Assembly: GCF_038008325.1 (NCBI RefSeq)
Contig: NZ_JBBOYW010000001.1
Span: forward strand, 2,718,001-2,782,000
Length of the DNA: 64,000 bases
Direction: 5' to 3'
DNA from: Lysinibacillus sp. FSL K6-0232
GTDB lineage: Bacteria; Bacillota; Bacilli; Bacillales_A; Planococcaceae
Part shown: positions 30,180-40,566 of the stretch, one piece after another
How positions within the stretch are numbered: the first letter of the stretch is position 1
How the letters are laid out: the number at the start of each line of letters is the position of its first letter
Translations under genes and position numbers: made by a program
Notes under the pieces: generated by a model
Databases searched by the model: none
Told to the model about the DNA's origin: nothing
The model's input: only the letters and a program-made list of their open reading frames with translations

Positions 30180-30687
30180 TATGTTTCACCCCTATTCAAG
30201 CAACAATCTTACAAGATTATTGAACCTTTATCAAATAAATTGTCTGCACGATTTATGTCATTGCATAGATGATCGTGTACCATCATGTTGTTTACTTCAT
30301 TTCTCACGATGAACAAATTTTGAAATAGATGTCCATTTTCATCAAATGAATGAAGCTCTCCTAGAAATATTAGCAGTCACTTTTACCCATTTAGCATTCC
30401 TTCCTAGTTGGCAGGAATTTGTTTGCTTCACGACTTTACGGTGTACTAATGTTTATAGCTCTTCACTACTGACACTTGAGATACAAGTTGGCATCAAATG
30501 ACTGACATCTCGATCAGCTACATAGCTTTTCTTTAAAATCTACTACATTTATTCGCCAAGGTTTACTACATTCAAGAGAAGGATTTTGTCAATGAAGTTT
30601 AATTTCCCATCGTGTAAAACTAACAATACTATGTATAAGTGAAGTGTAAAGTAAGTAAAATAGGACTGATTAAACAGTCTATGTGAT
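30180..30687 (-). promoter_or_regulatory. Noncoding stretch upstream of clpX, with candidate promoter
   Basis: No convincing gene in these ~510 bp. On the minus strand TTGACA (30587-30592), an 18-bp spacer and TAGTAA (30563-30568) form a candidate promoter that would give a leader of about 370 nt before clpX. I see no CtsR-type direct repeats and cannot name any other element. Confidence 0.4.
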
Positions 30688-30722
30688 AAAACAAGGCACG
30701 GTTAAATGCCGTACCTTGTTTT
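30688..30722 (-). terminator. Terminator of tig
   Basis: A 14-bp stem with one mismatch (AAAACAAGG-ACGG and its complement) follows the tig stop by about 30 bp, with a flanking T tract on both strands. Confidence 0.8.
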
Positions 30723-30750
30723 CTATTAGCTATCAAGTTACATAAAAATC

Positions 30751-32040
30751 TTATTCAGTAATTTTAGCGTTTTCTACTAAAAATTCAACTGTTTTTTGAA
30801 TTTTAATGTCATTTTCTAGTACAGCTGTACCGCCTAAAGCATCTGTAATTTGCTCTTTTGTCATATTGAATTGAGCAGCCATTTTTTCTAATTCTACTTC
30901 AATATCAGCTTCAGTTGCTTCAATTTTTTCAGCTTCTGCAATCGCTTCAAGTGTTAAAGATACACGTACACGGCTTTCAGCTTCTTCTTTCATTTGACCA
31001 CGTAAATCTTCTTCAGATTGACCTGAGAATTGATAGTAAAGGTCTAAATTCATACCTTGCATTTGTAAACGTTGACCAAACTCTTGTAACATGCGATCTG
31101 TTTCAGAGTTAATCATACCTGCTGGTACTTCAAATTCAGCATTTTCTGCCGCTTTTTCTACTAGCTCATCGCGAAGAGCCGCATCTGATTCCGTTGCTTT
31201 TTGAGCAGCAGTTTGCTCTTTAATTTTAGCGCGTAAAGCGTCAACGCCTTCAACCTCTGGGTCTAATTCTTTTGCAAATTCATCGTTTAATTCTGGAAGA
31301 ACTTTTGTTTTTACTTCTTTCACTGTTACTTTGAAAGTTGCTTCTTTACCAGCTAATTCAGCTGCATGGTATTCTTCTGGGAATGTTACAACAACATCTT
31401 TAGACTCGCCAGCTTTTACGCCTACAAGTTGCTCTTCAAAGCCAGGGATGAAAGAACCTGAACCAATTTCTAGTGGGTAGTCCTCACCTTTACCACCTTC
31501 AAAAGCTTCTTCACCTACGAAACCTTCAAAGTCGATTACTGCTGTGTCGCCTTCTACGATTGCTTCGTCTTCTTTAATTTCAAGCTCTGCTTTACGAGCT
31601 AATTGCTCTTGAATTTGAGCTTCTACTTCTTCATCAGTTACTTCTACTGGAAGTTTTGCTACTTCTAAGCCTTTGTATTCACCAAGTTTTGGCTCTGGTT
31701 TCACTGTTACTTGTGCAGTGAACGTGAAATCTTGACCATGTACAAAGTTTTCTGTACCAGAAATTTCTGGGTAATCAACTGGCATAATTCCCGCTTCATC
31801 AATTGCTTTTGCATAAGAATCAGGAACGATGATTTCTAGTGCGTCTTGGTATAAAGATTCAATACCAAAGCGTTGTTCAAACATTTTACGAGGCATTTTA
31901 CCTTTACGGAAACCTGGTACGTTAATTTGTTTTACAACTTTTTTGAACGCTTGGTCCATTGCTGCATCTACTTCTGCAACTGGTACTTCAACTGTAAGAG
32001 TACCGATATTACCTTCTTGTTTTTCCCATTTTGCTGACAT
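30751..32040 (-). CDS. tig: Trigger factor
   Basis: Ribosome-bound chaperone and prolyl isomerase that meets nascent chains. The 429-aa protein has the ribosome-docking signature [17 protein letters not shown] near residues 43-60. The central FKBP-type PPIase domain is at about 150-245 ([33 protein letters not shown] split across it) and a long helical C-terminal chaperone domain follows. GGAGG lies nine bases before the ATG. Confidence 0.97.
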   Translation of the reverse strand: MSAKWEKQEGNIGTLTVEVPVAEVDAAMDQAFKKVVKQINVPGFRKGKMPRKMFEQRFGIESLYQDALEIIVPDSYAKAIDEAGIMPVDYPEISGTENFVHGQDFTFTAQVTVKPEPKLGEYKGLEVAKLPVEVTDEEVEAQIQEQLARKAELEIKEDEAIVEGDTAVIDFEGFVGEEAFEGGKGEDYPLEIGSGSFIPGFEEQLVGVKAGESKDVVVTFPEEYHAAELAGKEATFKVTVKEVKTKVLPELNDEFAKELDPEVEGVDALRAKIKEQTAAQKATESDAALRDELVEKAAENAEFEVPAGMINSETDRMLQEFGQRLQMQGMNLDLYYQFSGQSEEDLRGQMKEEAESRVRVSLTLEAIAEAEKIEATEADIEVELEKMAAQFNMTKEQITDALGGTAVLENDIKIQKTVEFLVENAKITE

Positions 32041-32118
32041 GTATAAATACCTCCAAATAAATAATCAAGTTTAAATGTTAGACAATTCATTCGTAACTAC
32101 GATTTTGACAACCATTTT

Positions 32119-32146
32119 AGTATAACATAGATGTGTATAGTTTCAA
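32119..32146 (-). promoter_or_regulatory. Sigma-A promoter of tig
   Basis: Minus strand TTGAAA (32141-32146), 16-bp spacer, TATACT (32119-32124), about 80 bp before tig and just beyond the ysoA stop. Confidence 0.6.
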
Positions 32147-32152
32147 CTTTTT

Positions 32153-33142
32153 TCATATCGACTGTAGTTCTGTTAACTTTTCTAACATTTGTAAAAACTC
32201 AACGATTTCATAATCCATTTCTTGCACATTCCCTAACATTGAAAAGACAAAATCAATATAGCTATAGGCAACATCATCGGCTTCAAATGGATGCCATTCA
32301 AACGGATATGTGACAATAGCATGTTTCGCCATTAAATATTGTACCATTTCTAAGGTCGATGGGTCTTGCTCTAATTTATTTTCAACAATATTTTTTATTT
32401 CCTCATATTGTGGCAGCTGATTTGGTAATGCAAGCTGTGCAGGATTAACCGTTGCTGTTTGATTAAATTTTGACACGTTAATATCCATTGCCACCTCTTG
32501 TTCCACTAGTAAAATTAAAGCTAGGCTTTGGACAAATGGATGAATGCTGGAGCATTCAACAATAGCCTTTAAAGCTTCTTTCAATTGCCTTACATTTGTA
32601 TCCATTAGACGATGCAGGCGATTAGATTGTTCATTTGGTGTAAGCGCACAAAATTGCGTCAGCTCATATTCGCCTGTTTCTACAAAATATTGCGCCTGCT
32701 CCTTTTTTGCAAGATTGTTAGATACATCCCGATTCAAATTTTTCAAGCGTTTAAATTTCTCAGCTTGGTCATATGGTAATACATTTTCTTCAAGAAGCGT
32801 TGTAATTAACGTTTCTACATGATTGTATTCCTTTAGCTGCATACATATAGTAATGTACAACTCCATCACTTCTGCATATAATGTTGTTCCCATCGCAAGG
32901 AGCTGTTCACATACATGTTTCGCTTTAGCATAGTTTTTTACTTCGTATAAAGCAAAGGCATAGGCACTAAGAGCAAACTCATCTCCTGCTTCATACATAA
33001 ATGCTTTTTCAAAACTTGCAACAGCCTCTTCATATTGATAATTCTCTGCAAACTTATGCCCTTCACGTATTAAAGCTTGGACAGTGCCTGGAAAAACTAC
33101 AATATTGTTATGTTTAATAACATGATGTTTCCGTTTTGTCAT
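32153..33142 (-). CDS. ysoA: TPR-type protein, YsoA-like
   Basis: A 329-aa soluble helical protein. Residues about 28-120 carry TPR-like pairs, for example GHKFAENYQYEEAVASFEKA and AYALYEVKNYAKAKHVCEQL-type helices. The C-terminal half is helical without a named motif. In B. subtilis ysoA, a TPR protein of similar length, lies directly upstream of tig, as here. Start ATG at 33142 follows GAGGTGAG; an upstream in-frame ATG has no good ribosome-binding site. Role not established. Confidence 0.8.
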   Translation of the reverse strand: MTKRKHHVIKHNNIVVFPGTVQALIREGHKFAENYQYEEAVASFEKAFMYEAGDEFALSAYAFALYEVKNYAKAKHVCEQLLAMGTTLYAEVMELYITICMQLKEYNHVETLITTLLEENVLPYDQAEKFKRLKNLNRDVSNNLAKKEQAQYFVETGEYELTQFCALTPNEQSNRLHRLMDTNVRQLKEALKAIVECSSIHPFVQSLALILLVEQEVAMDINVSKFNQTATVNPAQLALPNQLPQYEEIKNIVENKLEQDPSTLEMVQYLMAKHAIVTYPFEWHPFEADDVAYSYIDFVFSMLGNVQEMDYEIVEFLQMLEKLTELQSI

Positions 33143-33425
33143 TTTTCTCACCTCTTTATGGCTATTTTTCACTTTTTCTCACCATCGACAATGACCAAAG
33201 CAATGATTTTGAATTACCTTTTGCTATTACTTTGCACTAAAAGCACAACAGTATGCCTATACCACCTGAAATTAGCAGTAATTATTTTGACTCATTTAGT
33301 AAAAAATCATTGCTTTTGTATTCATGTTTTGTAATAAATTGTATTATACTTAGAATAGTCTAAATTTTTATGCTATTCATTACTCTCTATTAAGAAATCA
33401 CGTTTTTTCACAAGGAGTGGACTAC

Positions 33426-33890
33426 ATGCAATTACTAGATACAATCACTGAATTTGATCATTGTATCTCATCTGCATTCAAAGCACGATCAATTAAAGTC
33501 ATTTCATTCGCTACAGCGAACGGACCTCGGCAAGATAGTCCGTTAGAATTTGAATTTTTAACGCGTACAAAGGTCGATGTATACACTCAAGAAGCCTGTA
33601 CTTATATTTTGCGTATCCAAGGCTTGATTCCTAACCCTATTTCACTTGGTCATCCATATGAAGTGCTGTCAATTATCCCACAAAAAGTAAATATTGAATG
33701 TAACTATAAGCTACTACATCTTGATAAAAAGGATATGCAACAAATTTTACAGCACCCTAAGCCAGATCAACATTATAGTGAATGGCTAATTGATGCTATC
33801 AAAAATACCAATATTCTCGTTGAGCTAAAAACAAACCAACATACCTATACAGAATGGCCTATCGGTATAAAATCAGCATCCATCTTATAG
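33426..33890 (+). CDS. Hypothetical protein, 154 aa
   Basis: Not recognised. A soluble alpha/beta protein with no signal peptide or membrane segment. Start ATG at 33426 follows AAGGAG by eight bases; a GTG three codons earlier lies inside the ribosome-binding region. Divergent from ysoA and followed by its own terminator, so it is monocistronic. Confidence 0.7.
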   Translation: MQLLDTITEFDHCISSAFKARSIKVISFATANGPRQDSPLEFEFLTRTKVDVYTQEACTYILRIQGLIPNPISLGHPYEVLSIIPQKVNIECNYKLLHLDKKDMQQILQHPKPDQHYSEWLIDAIKNTNILVELKTNQHTYTEWPIGIKSASIL

Positions 33891-33898
33891 TTTGATCA

Positions 33899-33929
33899 GG
33901 ACATACTTTTAAATAGGTATGTCTTTTTT
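33899..33929 (+). terminator. Terminator of the 154-aa gene
   Basis: GACATAC / GTATGTC stem with a 10-nt AT-rich loop and six T residues, directly after the stop. Confidence 0.8.
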
Positions 33930-34070
33930 ATGATATTTCCTTAATGCGCTTCTATCATAACAACTTTCTATTGTTTCTGAAAATAGAAAGATATCTGCCC
34001 CATCAGCAAATTAAGGCAATTCGAGCTATAATATACCTGTATCAATTTTAAGATAGGGGCTTATCAAAAT

Positions 34071-34913
34071 ATGATGATTCAAGAAGCATTACAAAATTTT
34101 TCTACCATGACACTTTCTGAGCGACAAGCATTTATGTCACAGCACGGTGAATGGCTATTACAACAAATGTTAGCACACATTGGCTCTACAGATGCTGAAC
34201 TACGTGACCATTCTATTTATCGTACATTTATTGATTTGCTAAGTGATAATTTGTTAAGCACACAGCAACTGCAATATTTATTTCAAACGGCAATAAGCGA
34301 GGATTTCCTTTATTTACACATAGGTGAAAATAATACAGATAGTGTTTTTACCCGCTCATTTTCTGCACTACTTGTTGCAGGTCTGCTTGCCAAGGATGCT
34401 GAGCTGCTTGTTTTAGATGATGATGACCTGCAAACATTCTTTAAAAAAATTGGTCGCTATTTACTAGTAGAGCAAGATACAAGAGGATATGTACAAGACA
34501 AAGGATGGGCTCATAGCATTGCTCACGGTGCAGATTTAGCCGCAACAGCCATTAAACACCCCAAATTCAACTTACAATATGCACCATCTATCTTACATGC
34601 ATTAAAGCTTGTTACATGGAAAGACATTGTCTATATCAATGATGAGGAAGAACGTTTCGTTAATATTGTAGAGGCATTATTAGATCAGCACTACTCTGAA
34701 GAGGCACTTATTGAATTTGTAGAGCAGTCCTTTGATAAATTTGAAATACACTTAATGACACAGGGCTATAATGAAAGTTTCTTTAGTGGACGTACTAGTA
34801 CATTAAACTTTATGAAAACATTGTATTTTTCTTTAAAAATGAATAATAAAGCCCCTCAGCTTCAAAATATCATTTATGGACAAGTAGCAAAATGGTTAAA
34901 GCTCGGTGCCTAG
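34071..34913 (+). CDS. DUF2785 family protein
   Basis: A 280-aa soluble helical protein. The segments DHSIYRTFIDLLSD, DTRGYVQDKGWAHSIAHGADL and YNESFFSGRTSTLNFMKTLYFSL fit the DUF2785 family, whose function is unknown. The DKGWAHSIAHGAD motif with two His and an Asp is the most conserved-looking part. Two adjacent ATGs at 34071 and 34074 are both possible; the ribosome-binding site is weak. Followed by a terminator. Confidence 0.75.
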   Translation: MMIQEALQNFSTMTLSERQAFMSQHGEWLLQQMLAHIGSTDAELRDHSIYRTFIDLLSDNLLSTQQLQYLFQTAISEDFLYLHIGENNTDSVFTRSFSALLVAGLLAKDAELLVLDDDDLQTFFKKIGRYLLVEQDTRGYVQDKGWAHSIAHGADLAATAIKHPKFNLQYAPSILHALKLVTWKDIVYINDEEERFVNIVEALLDQHYSEEALIEFVEQSFDKFEIHLMTQGYNESFFSGRTSTLNFMKTLYFSLKMNNKAPQLQNIIYGQVAKWLKLGA

Positions 34914-34981
34914 CTGGCTTTTAGAAAAATGCTATTCTAGTCCGTATCCTGCTTATTTTGCATAAATTTTTCTACCTTGTT

Positions 34982-35014
34982 AGCAAACTAGGATAATTCT
35001 TAGTTTGCTTTTTT
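34982..35014 (+). terminator. Terminator of the DUF2785 gene
   Basis: AGCAAACTA / TAGTTTGCT stem followed by TTTTTTA. Confidence 0.8.
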
Positions 35015-35695
35015 ATTTTTCAAATAGAACATATACAGGAATTTTATGGATAACAAAGAAAATTTATTATTATTTCAAAATAATTATATCCTCTTCTATT
35101 CTATACCTTTTCCATCCTTTCTTATCACTGAGAATTCACCCTATTATTTCCATACCCCCTATTGGCTTTTACTCCTTATTTTAAAAAAAGGCAAATAAAA
35201 AATAAGCTTATACTTGTCAAAGCACTGACTTTATTACAAATCAGCGTCTAAAATGTGAAATACATTTTTCACAAAAAAAATTATTTACTTAGTTAAATAT
35301 CAAGAATCCAGTGTTTTCAACGTTTTTACAGTGTTTAATAAACAGCACTTAAAAATATTAATATTGAAATAATGATTTCTGTTCAAAAAATGTTCAAATT
35401 CAACTCCCCTTTACTATCATTTTCATAACAAAATAATGTTTTTTCTTAAAAACAGGGCGTATAATCCAAGATGCAAACAACGACAAATTGTGACAATCAT
35501 AGGTGCGTGCAATGCACAAGCTTGCAAACGATTGCACAATTATTGCCTTTGCTAATGTTCGCATTAGATCAATCAATAATTGATTGATACGCCATTATAA
35601 AAGAGGTGACCTCAGTATCCACTATTTGTAAATGTGCACTGATAAAAAAACACAAGAGTTTTATGAATAGCTGTTCTAATAGAAAGGAGTCAAAC
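35015..35695 (+). promoter_or_regulatory. Long noncoding region upstream of qoxA with clustered palindromes
   Basis: About 680 bp without a credible gene. The half nearest qoxA holds three perfect palindromes: ATTGTGACAAT (35487-35497), GTGCAATGCAC (35507-35517), and a 21-bp one at 35568-35588 made of ATCAATCAAT, one central A and ATTGATTGAT. A TATAAT occurs at 35460-35465 without a good -35 box. These look like operators for dimeric regulators of the oxidase operon; the regulator is not identifiable from sequence. Confidence 0.55.
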
Positions 35696-36586
35696 ATGAA
35701 GAAAAAATTAAGTTTATTGTTTGTAGCATTAAGTGCCCTTCTCGCTGGATGTGAACCATTAACAGTGTTCAATCCAAAAGGACCAAATGCTGAAACATTA
35801 TCAAACACAATTATTTTATCCATTATTACAATGGCCTTTATATTACTAGTCGTGTATGTGCTTTTAGCCTTTATGCTAACAAAATATCGCGCTTCCAAAG
35901 CACCAGCAGATTATGAGCCTCCCCATGAAGAAGGCAGCCATTTGCTTGAAATCACTTGGACAGTCATTCCAATTATTATCGTAGCATTTTTAGCAATCGT
36001 AACGGTTAAAACAACATCTACTGTAGAAGCGCAGCCAGCAGGTTATGACGATAAGGAGCCTTTAGTTATTTATGCATCATCCTCTAACTGGAAATGGCAT
36101 TTTAGCTATCCAGAAGAAGGTGTGGAAACAGTCAACTATGTCAATCTTCCAGTGGACCGTCCAATCGAGTTTAAACTTTACTCATTCGGACCAATTACAA
36201 GCTTTTGGATTCCTCAATTAGCAGGTCAAAAATATGCGATGAGTGATATGTTAACAACGATTCACCTAGCTGCTGATGAAGTTGGTTCATTTATGGGACG
36301 TAACTCTAATTTCAATGGTCGTGGATTTGCCGAAATGGAATTCGAAGCACAAGCTATGACACAAGAGGACTTCGATCAATGGGTGGCTGATGTCAAGGCA
36401 AAAGAAGAACCTTTAACTGAAGAAAAATTCGATGAGCTTTTAGAGGCAGAGCATGTTGGTCGCCAAAGCTTCTCATCTACACATTTAGATTTCAGACCTG
36501 CACCAATGGAGCATGGTAAACATATGGATATGGAGCATGACGATATGTCTGACACAGATATGGAGCATGAACATTCAGGTCATTAA
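35696..36586 (+). CDS. qoxA: Cytochrome aa3 quinol oxidase subunit II
   Basis: A 296-aa lipoprotein subunit of the terminal quinol oxidase. The signal peptide ends in LLAGC (lipid Cys19), two membrane helices follow (about 45-75 and 92-112) and then the extracytoplasmic cupredoxin-like domain. The CuA ligand set of cytochrome c oxidases is absent, which points to a quinol oxidase. The last ~30 residues are rich in Met, His, Asp and Glu (MEHGKHMDMEHDDMSD), a possible metal-binding tail. Start chosen at 35696 by AAAGGAG; an upstream in-frame ATG would mask the signal peptide. Confidence 0.93.
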   Translation: MKKKLSLLFVALSALLAGCEPLTVFNPKGPNAETLSNTIILSIITMAFILLVVYVLLAFMLTKYRASKAPADYEPPHEEGSHLLEITWTVIPIIIVAFLAIVTVKTTSTVEAQPAGYDDKEPLVIYASSSNWKWHFSYPEEGVETVNYVNLPVDRPIEFKLYSFGPITSFWIPQLAGQKYAMSDMLTTIHLAADEVGSFMGRNSNFNGRGFAEMEFEAQAMTQEDFDQWVADVKAKEEPLTEEKFDELLEAEHVGRQSFSSTHLDFRPAPMEHGKHMDMEHDDMSDTDMEHEHSGH

Positions 36587-36636
36587 GATTGAACACATAT
36601 ACCTATTAATTTTTAATGCTGAAAGGAGCGCATCCC

Positions 36637-38580
36637 ATGAGTATGGAAGAATTATTCCATCCAATGCAAGAACCGATGATTTTAGCGGCAGCTATTAGTA
36701 TCGTTGTTGGAGCAGTCGTGATTGTAGCTGGCCTTACTTATTTCAAAAAATGGGGCTATTTCTACAAAAACTGGCTATCAACTGTTGACCATAAAAAAAT
36801 CGGGATTATGTATATCGCAGTAGCCTTATTAATGCTATTCCGCGGTGGTATCGATGCACTATTAATGCGTGCACAAACAGCCGTTCCAGATAACGGACTT
36901 CTTGATGCACAACATTATAATGAGATTTTCACAACACACGGATTACTAATGATTTTATTTATGGCAATGCCATTTGTTATTGGGTTAATGAACATTGTGA
37001 TTCCTCTACAAATCGGGGCACGTGATGTTGCATTCCCACGTCTAAATGCAGTCAGCTTCTGGCTATTCGCAGCAGGTGCTGGTTTATTAAACTTATCATT
37101 TATTATTGGTGGTTCACCAGATGCTGGTTGGACAGCCTATTTCCCACTAGCAAGTACGGATTTCAGTCCAACGGTTGGGAATAACTATTACTCTTTAGCC
37201 CTACAATTATCAGGGATTGGTACATTAATGACAGGTGTTAACTTTATTACAACGATTATTAAAATGCGTGCACCTGGTATGACATTAATGAAAATGCCAA
37301 TGTTTACTTGGTCCATTTTAATTACAAATATTATTATTGTCTTTGCATTCCCAGTATTAACTGTAGCGCTTGCACTAATGATGCTTGACCGTCAATTCGG
37401 TACAAAATTCTTTGCGATGCAAGATGGTGGTATGGATATGCTTTGGGCCAACCTCTTCTGGGTTTGGGGACATCCTGAGGTTTATATTGTTATCCTACCT
37501 GCTTTCGGTATTTTCTCAGAAATCATTGCAACATTCGCACGTAAAAACTTATACGGTTACAAATCAATGGTGATGAGTATGGTGGTCATTTCCCTACTAT
37601 CATTCGTAGTTTGGGCCCACCACTTCTATACAATGGGTCATGGTGTAATGGTAAACAGTGTATTCTCTATTACAACAATGGCAATCGCCGTTCCTACTGG
37701 GGTTAAAATATTCAACTGGCTACTCACAATGAGGCACGGGAAAATTCAGTTTACAACCCCAATGCTTTATGCGCTTGGCTTTATTCCAATCTTCACAATT
37801 GGTGGAGTTACAGGGGTTATGCTAGCGATGGCAAGTGCCGACTATCAATATCATAATACAATGTTCTTAGTTGCCCACTTCCACTATGTATTAATACCAG
37901 GTACTGTATTCGGTGTACTTGCAGGATACCATTACTGGTGGCCAAAAATGTTTGGTTTCCGTTTAAATGAAAAATTAGGGAAAGCTGCTTTCTGGTTTAT
38001 TGCCGTAAGCTTTAACGTAACATTCTTCCCACTATTTATTTTAGGTTTAGATGGTTATGCTCGTCGTATGTACACATACTCTGAATCTACTGGCTACGGT
38101 CCATTGAATATGCTATCGTTTGTCGGTGCATTAGGATTAGCAGTCGGCTTTGTATTACTTGTCTATAATATTTACTACAGCTGGAAACATATGCCTCGTA
38201 ATGAAAAAGCAGATGTTTGGGATGGTCGCACACTTGAATGGGCTACTCACTCACCAGTGCCAGAATACAACTTTGCGGTAGTACCAACAGTCACTCGTTT
38301 AGATGAATTTTGGTTTGCGAAAAAAGAAGGTCGCGATATTACAGCAGGTACAATTGAAAAAATTCATATGCCTAATAATACTGGCACACCATTTTGGATG
38401 AGTGGATTCTTCTTCCTTGCAGCATTCTTCGCTGTCTTCAATCTATGGATTCCAGCCATTATTAGTATGCTTGGTGTATTTGGCTTTATGATCCATCGTT
38501 CATTCGAAAAAGATCACGGTCGTTACATTTCAGTTGAGGAAGTAATGGCAACTGAAAAAAGCTTGAGAGGTGATAAATAA
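36637..38580 (+). CDS. qoxB: Cytochrome aa3 quinol oxidase subunit I
   Basis: The catalytic subunit: a 647-aa polytopic membrane protein that reduces O2 at the haem-CuB centre and pumps protons. Visible landmarks are [15 protein letters not shown] (CuB His and the cross-linked Tyr), WAHHFYTMG (the CuB His pair) and [11 protein letters not shown] (haem ligands). The first haem-a ligand His is in [11 protein letters not shown]. Start at 36637 follows AAAGGAG by eight bases. Second gene of the operon. Confidence 0.97.
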   Translation: MSMEELFHPMQEPMILAAAISIVVGAVVIVAGLTYFKKWGYFYKNWLSTVDHKKIGIMYIAVALLMLFRGGIDALLMRAQTAVPDNGLLDAQHYNEIFTTHGLLMILFMAMPFVIGLMNIVIPLQIGARDVAFPRLNAVSFWLFAAGAGLLNLSFIIGGSPDAGWTAYFPLASTDFSPTVGNNYYSLALQLSGIGTLMTGVNFITTIIKMRAPGMTLMKMPMFTWSILITNIIIVFAFPVLTVALALMMLDRQFGTKFFAMQDGGMDMLWANLFWVWGHPEVYIVILPAFGIFSEIIATFARKNLYGYKSMVMSMVVISLLSFVVWAHHFYTMGHGVMVNSVFSITTMAIAVPTGVKIFNWLLTMRHGKIQFTTPMLYALGFIPIFTIGGVTGVMLAMASADYQYHNTMFLVAHFHYVLIPGTVFGVLAGYHYWWPKMFGFRLNEKLGKAAFWFIAVSFNVTFFPLFILGLDGYARRMYTYSESTGYGPLNMLSFVGALGLAVGFVLLVYNIYYSWKHMPRNEKADVWDGRTLEWATHSPVPEYNFAVVPTVTRLDEFWFAKKEGRDITAGTIEKIHMPNNTGTPFWMSGFFFLAAFFAVFNLWIPAIISMLGVFGFMIHRSFEKDHGRYISVEEVMATEKSLRGDK

Positions 38581-38581
38581 T

Positions 38582-39181
38582 ATGAAAATCGATTCTTCAC
38601 TTCCATTAGAATATAGTACAGAGGAAAACCGCCTAAAAATCTTTGGTTTTTGGGTTTTCCTCGGCGCCGAAATCGTGTTATTTGCCACGTTATTTACAGT
38701 GTATTTCACACTGCATACACGCACAGGCAGTGGCCCAAATGGCGCTGAAATTTTTGAATTAACGCCTGTCTTATGGGAAACATTCTTATTATTAACAAGT
38801 AGCTTTACAATTGGTCTTGGCGTTCACGCAATGCGTATCGGCCGTAAAAAGGCAATGATGACATTTTTCATTATTACCCTTTTACTAGGTCTTGGCTTCT
38901 TAGCCATTGAGATTGATGAATTTGTCACATATGTACATGAAGGTGCAACAATTCAAACAAGTGCATTTTTATCATCATTAATGACATTACTTGGAACACA
39001 TGGTGCCCACGTAACATTCGGTTTCTTCTGGGGCGTAGCGATTTTAATCCAAGTCGCAAAACGTGGTTTAAATCCACAAACAGCAAATAAAGCGTTTATC
39101 TTCTCATTGTACTGGCATTTCCTAGACGTTGTTTGGATTTTCATCTTCAGCTTCGTCTACTTGAAAGGACTGATTAGCTGA
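38582..39181 (+). CDS. qoxC: Cytochrome aa3 quinol oxidase subunit III
   Basis: A 199-aa membrane protein with five hydrophobic helices, characteristic of heme-copper oxidase subunit III: FGFWVFLGAEIVLFATLFTVY near the start and GTHGAHVTFGFFWG then SLYWHFLDVVWIFIF at the end. Start ATG at 38582 with AGGTGA eight bases upstream. Its stop overlaps the qoxD start by one base. Confidence 0.95.
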   Translation: MKIDSSLPLEYSTEENRLKIFGFWVFLGAEIVLFATLFTVYFTLHTRTGSGPNGAEIFELTPVLWETFLLLTSSFTIGLGVHAMRIGRKKAMMTFFIITLLLGLGFLAIEIDEFVTYVHEGATIQTSAFLSSLMTLLGTHGAHVTFGFFWGVAILIQVAKRGLNPQTANKAFIFSLYWHFLDVVWIFIFSFVYLKGLIS

Positions 39182-39465
39182 TGAAGGAATTATTCCCTAA
39201 ACAACATGTCATGGGCTTCGGCTTCTCATTATTACTGACACTTGTCGCTTTAGCCGTTGTAACCTTTGATATGAGTTATAAAATGGCATTCGCTATTTTA
39301 CTTGTCACTGCCCTTGCACAAGCAACTGTACAATTAGTATTATTTATGCATATTGGCGAATCTGAAGATAAGAAAACGTTATATACAACGATTTTATATT
39401 CAGTATTCGTAGGTGTTGTAACAATTATTGGTACATTGTTCGCGATGATTTGGGGCTATCATTAA
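39181..39465 (+). CDS. qoxD: Cytochrome aa3 quinol oxidase subunit IV
   Basis: A 94-aa protein with three membrane helices, the usual size of bacterial quinol oxidase subunit IV; the segment QLVLFMHIGESEDKK is typical. One-base overlap with qoxC (TGATG) implies coupled translation. Last gene of qoxABCD. Confidence 0.93.
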   Translation: MKELFPKQHVMGFGFSLLLTLVALAVVTFDMSYKMAFAILLVTALAQATVQLVLFMHIGESEDKKTLYTTILYSVFVGVVTIIGTLFAMIWGYH

Positions 39466-39471
39466 CAAACA

Positions 39472-39523
39472 AAAAGCTGTCTCAAAATACCATGCTAAAT
39501 GGTATTTTGACGACAGCTTTTAT
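39472..39523 (+). terminator. Terminator of qoxABCD
   Basis: A long interrupted stem, AAAGCTGTC-CAAAATACCA pairing with TGGTATTTTG-GACAGCTTT, then TTATTTG. Starts seven bases after qoxD. Confidence 0.85.
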
Positions 39524-39650
39524 TTGATTCCTTTGACCCTTTCCAACTAGTACAATACGATGATTTTCTTTAAATAACGAAACTTTTCCTTTTTTACCAT
39601 GTATACTAGAGCAAGATAGTATTTATTATCGAAAATAGGAGATGAAGCGA

Positions 39651-40508
39651 ATGAAGAAATTTATTAAAGTATTAGCAGTTGGAACACTCGCATTAACACT
39701 CGCCGCTTGTAATTCTAGCGCTACGCCTAAAAAAGATACAACAAAAACAAGTGACCTTACTTTAGAACAAGTATATGATAAGGCTGTGGAACGTCAGACA
39801 AATATTAAAAGTGCAAGTGCCACGATGGATATGACACAGGCAACAAAGGTTGGTGCTGGTGAGGAAGCGATGGAGTTTTCTTCTAGCACAAAAATGGATA
39901 TGGATTTTATCGTTGATCCGCTGGAAATGCATTTATCAGGCACGATGACAATGCCTAATATGCTAGGTGAGGGTGGAGAAACAACAGACTTACCAATGGA
40001 AATGTATATGAAACAAGGTACAGGATTCTTCATGAAGGATACAGCATCTGATAGCTGGTTAAAGCTTCCTGATGATAACTTTGATGAAATTTTAGAGCAA
40101 ACAGCTTCCTCTGCAGATGCAAAGGAACAATTAGAGCAGCTAAAATCATTTATCGATGACTTCTCATTTGAACAAACAGATGATGAATATGTACTAACAT
40201 TAGATGCAGAAGGCGATAAATTTAAAGCATTAATTGATGAAGAAATTGAAAAATCAATGCAAGGTATGGAGCTAGGTGAAAACCCACTAGATGGACTAAC
40301 AATTGATCAAATCAACTATGTTCTATACATTGACAAAGATACATTCGATACAAACAAAATGGATATGAATTTTGACTTAAAAATGAATGTTGAAGGTAAT
40401 GAAATGGTGATGAATACAAAATCAGTTATCACATACACGGAATTCGATCACCTGAAAACAATTGATATCCCTCAAGAAGTTATCGATAACGCTCAAACAA
40501 TTGAATAA
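39651..40508 (+). CDS. Lipoprotein of the DUF6612 type
   Basis: A 285-aa lipoprotein. The signal peptide ends in LAAC (lipid Cys20). The mature protein has the beta-rich, Met-rich pattern of LppX/LolA-like lipid carriers annotated as DUF6612: strands such as SASATMDMTQATKV, MHLSGTMTMPNM and MEMYMKQGTGFFMKD, then KLPDDNFDEI. Start at 39651 with TAGGAG upstream. Monocistronic between two terminators. Probably a cell-surface protein binding a hydrophobic molecule; ligand unknown. Confidence 0.75.
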   Translation: MKKFIKVLAVGTLALTLAACNSSATPKKDTTKTSDLTLEQVYDKAVERQTNIKSASATMDMTQATKVGAGEEAMEFSSSTKMDMDFIVDPLEMHLSGTMTMPNMLGEGGETTDLPMEMYMKQGTGFFMKDTASDSWLKLPDDNFDEILEQTASSADAKEQLEQLKSFIDDFSFEQTDDEYVLTLDAEGDKFKALIDEEIEKSMQGMELGENPLDGLTIDQINYVLYIDKDTFDTNKMDMNFDLKMNVEGNEMVMNTKSVITYTEFDHLKTIDIPQEVIDNAQTIE

Positions 40509-40515
40509 GTAAAAG

Positions 40516-40557
40516 AACCTGCTTATCGCCACCTTAGCGTACAAGCAGGTTGTTTTT
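40516..40557 (+). terminator. Terminator of the DUF6612 lipoprotein gene
   Basis: AACCTGCTT / AAGCAGGTT stem followed by GTTTTTT. It may also serve the convergent stress-protein gene. Confidence 0.8.
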
Positions 40558-40566
40558 TCTTCTACT

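Noticed and set aside
35568-35588. 21-bp palindrome as an FNR site
   Set aside because: The half-sites are ATCAA...TTGAT, the reverse orientation of TTGAT-N4-ATCAA, so it was reported only as an unassigned palindrome.
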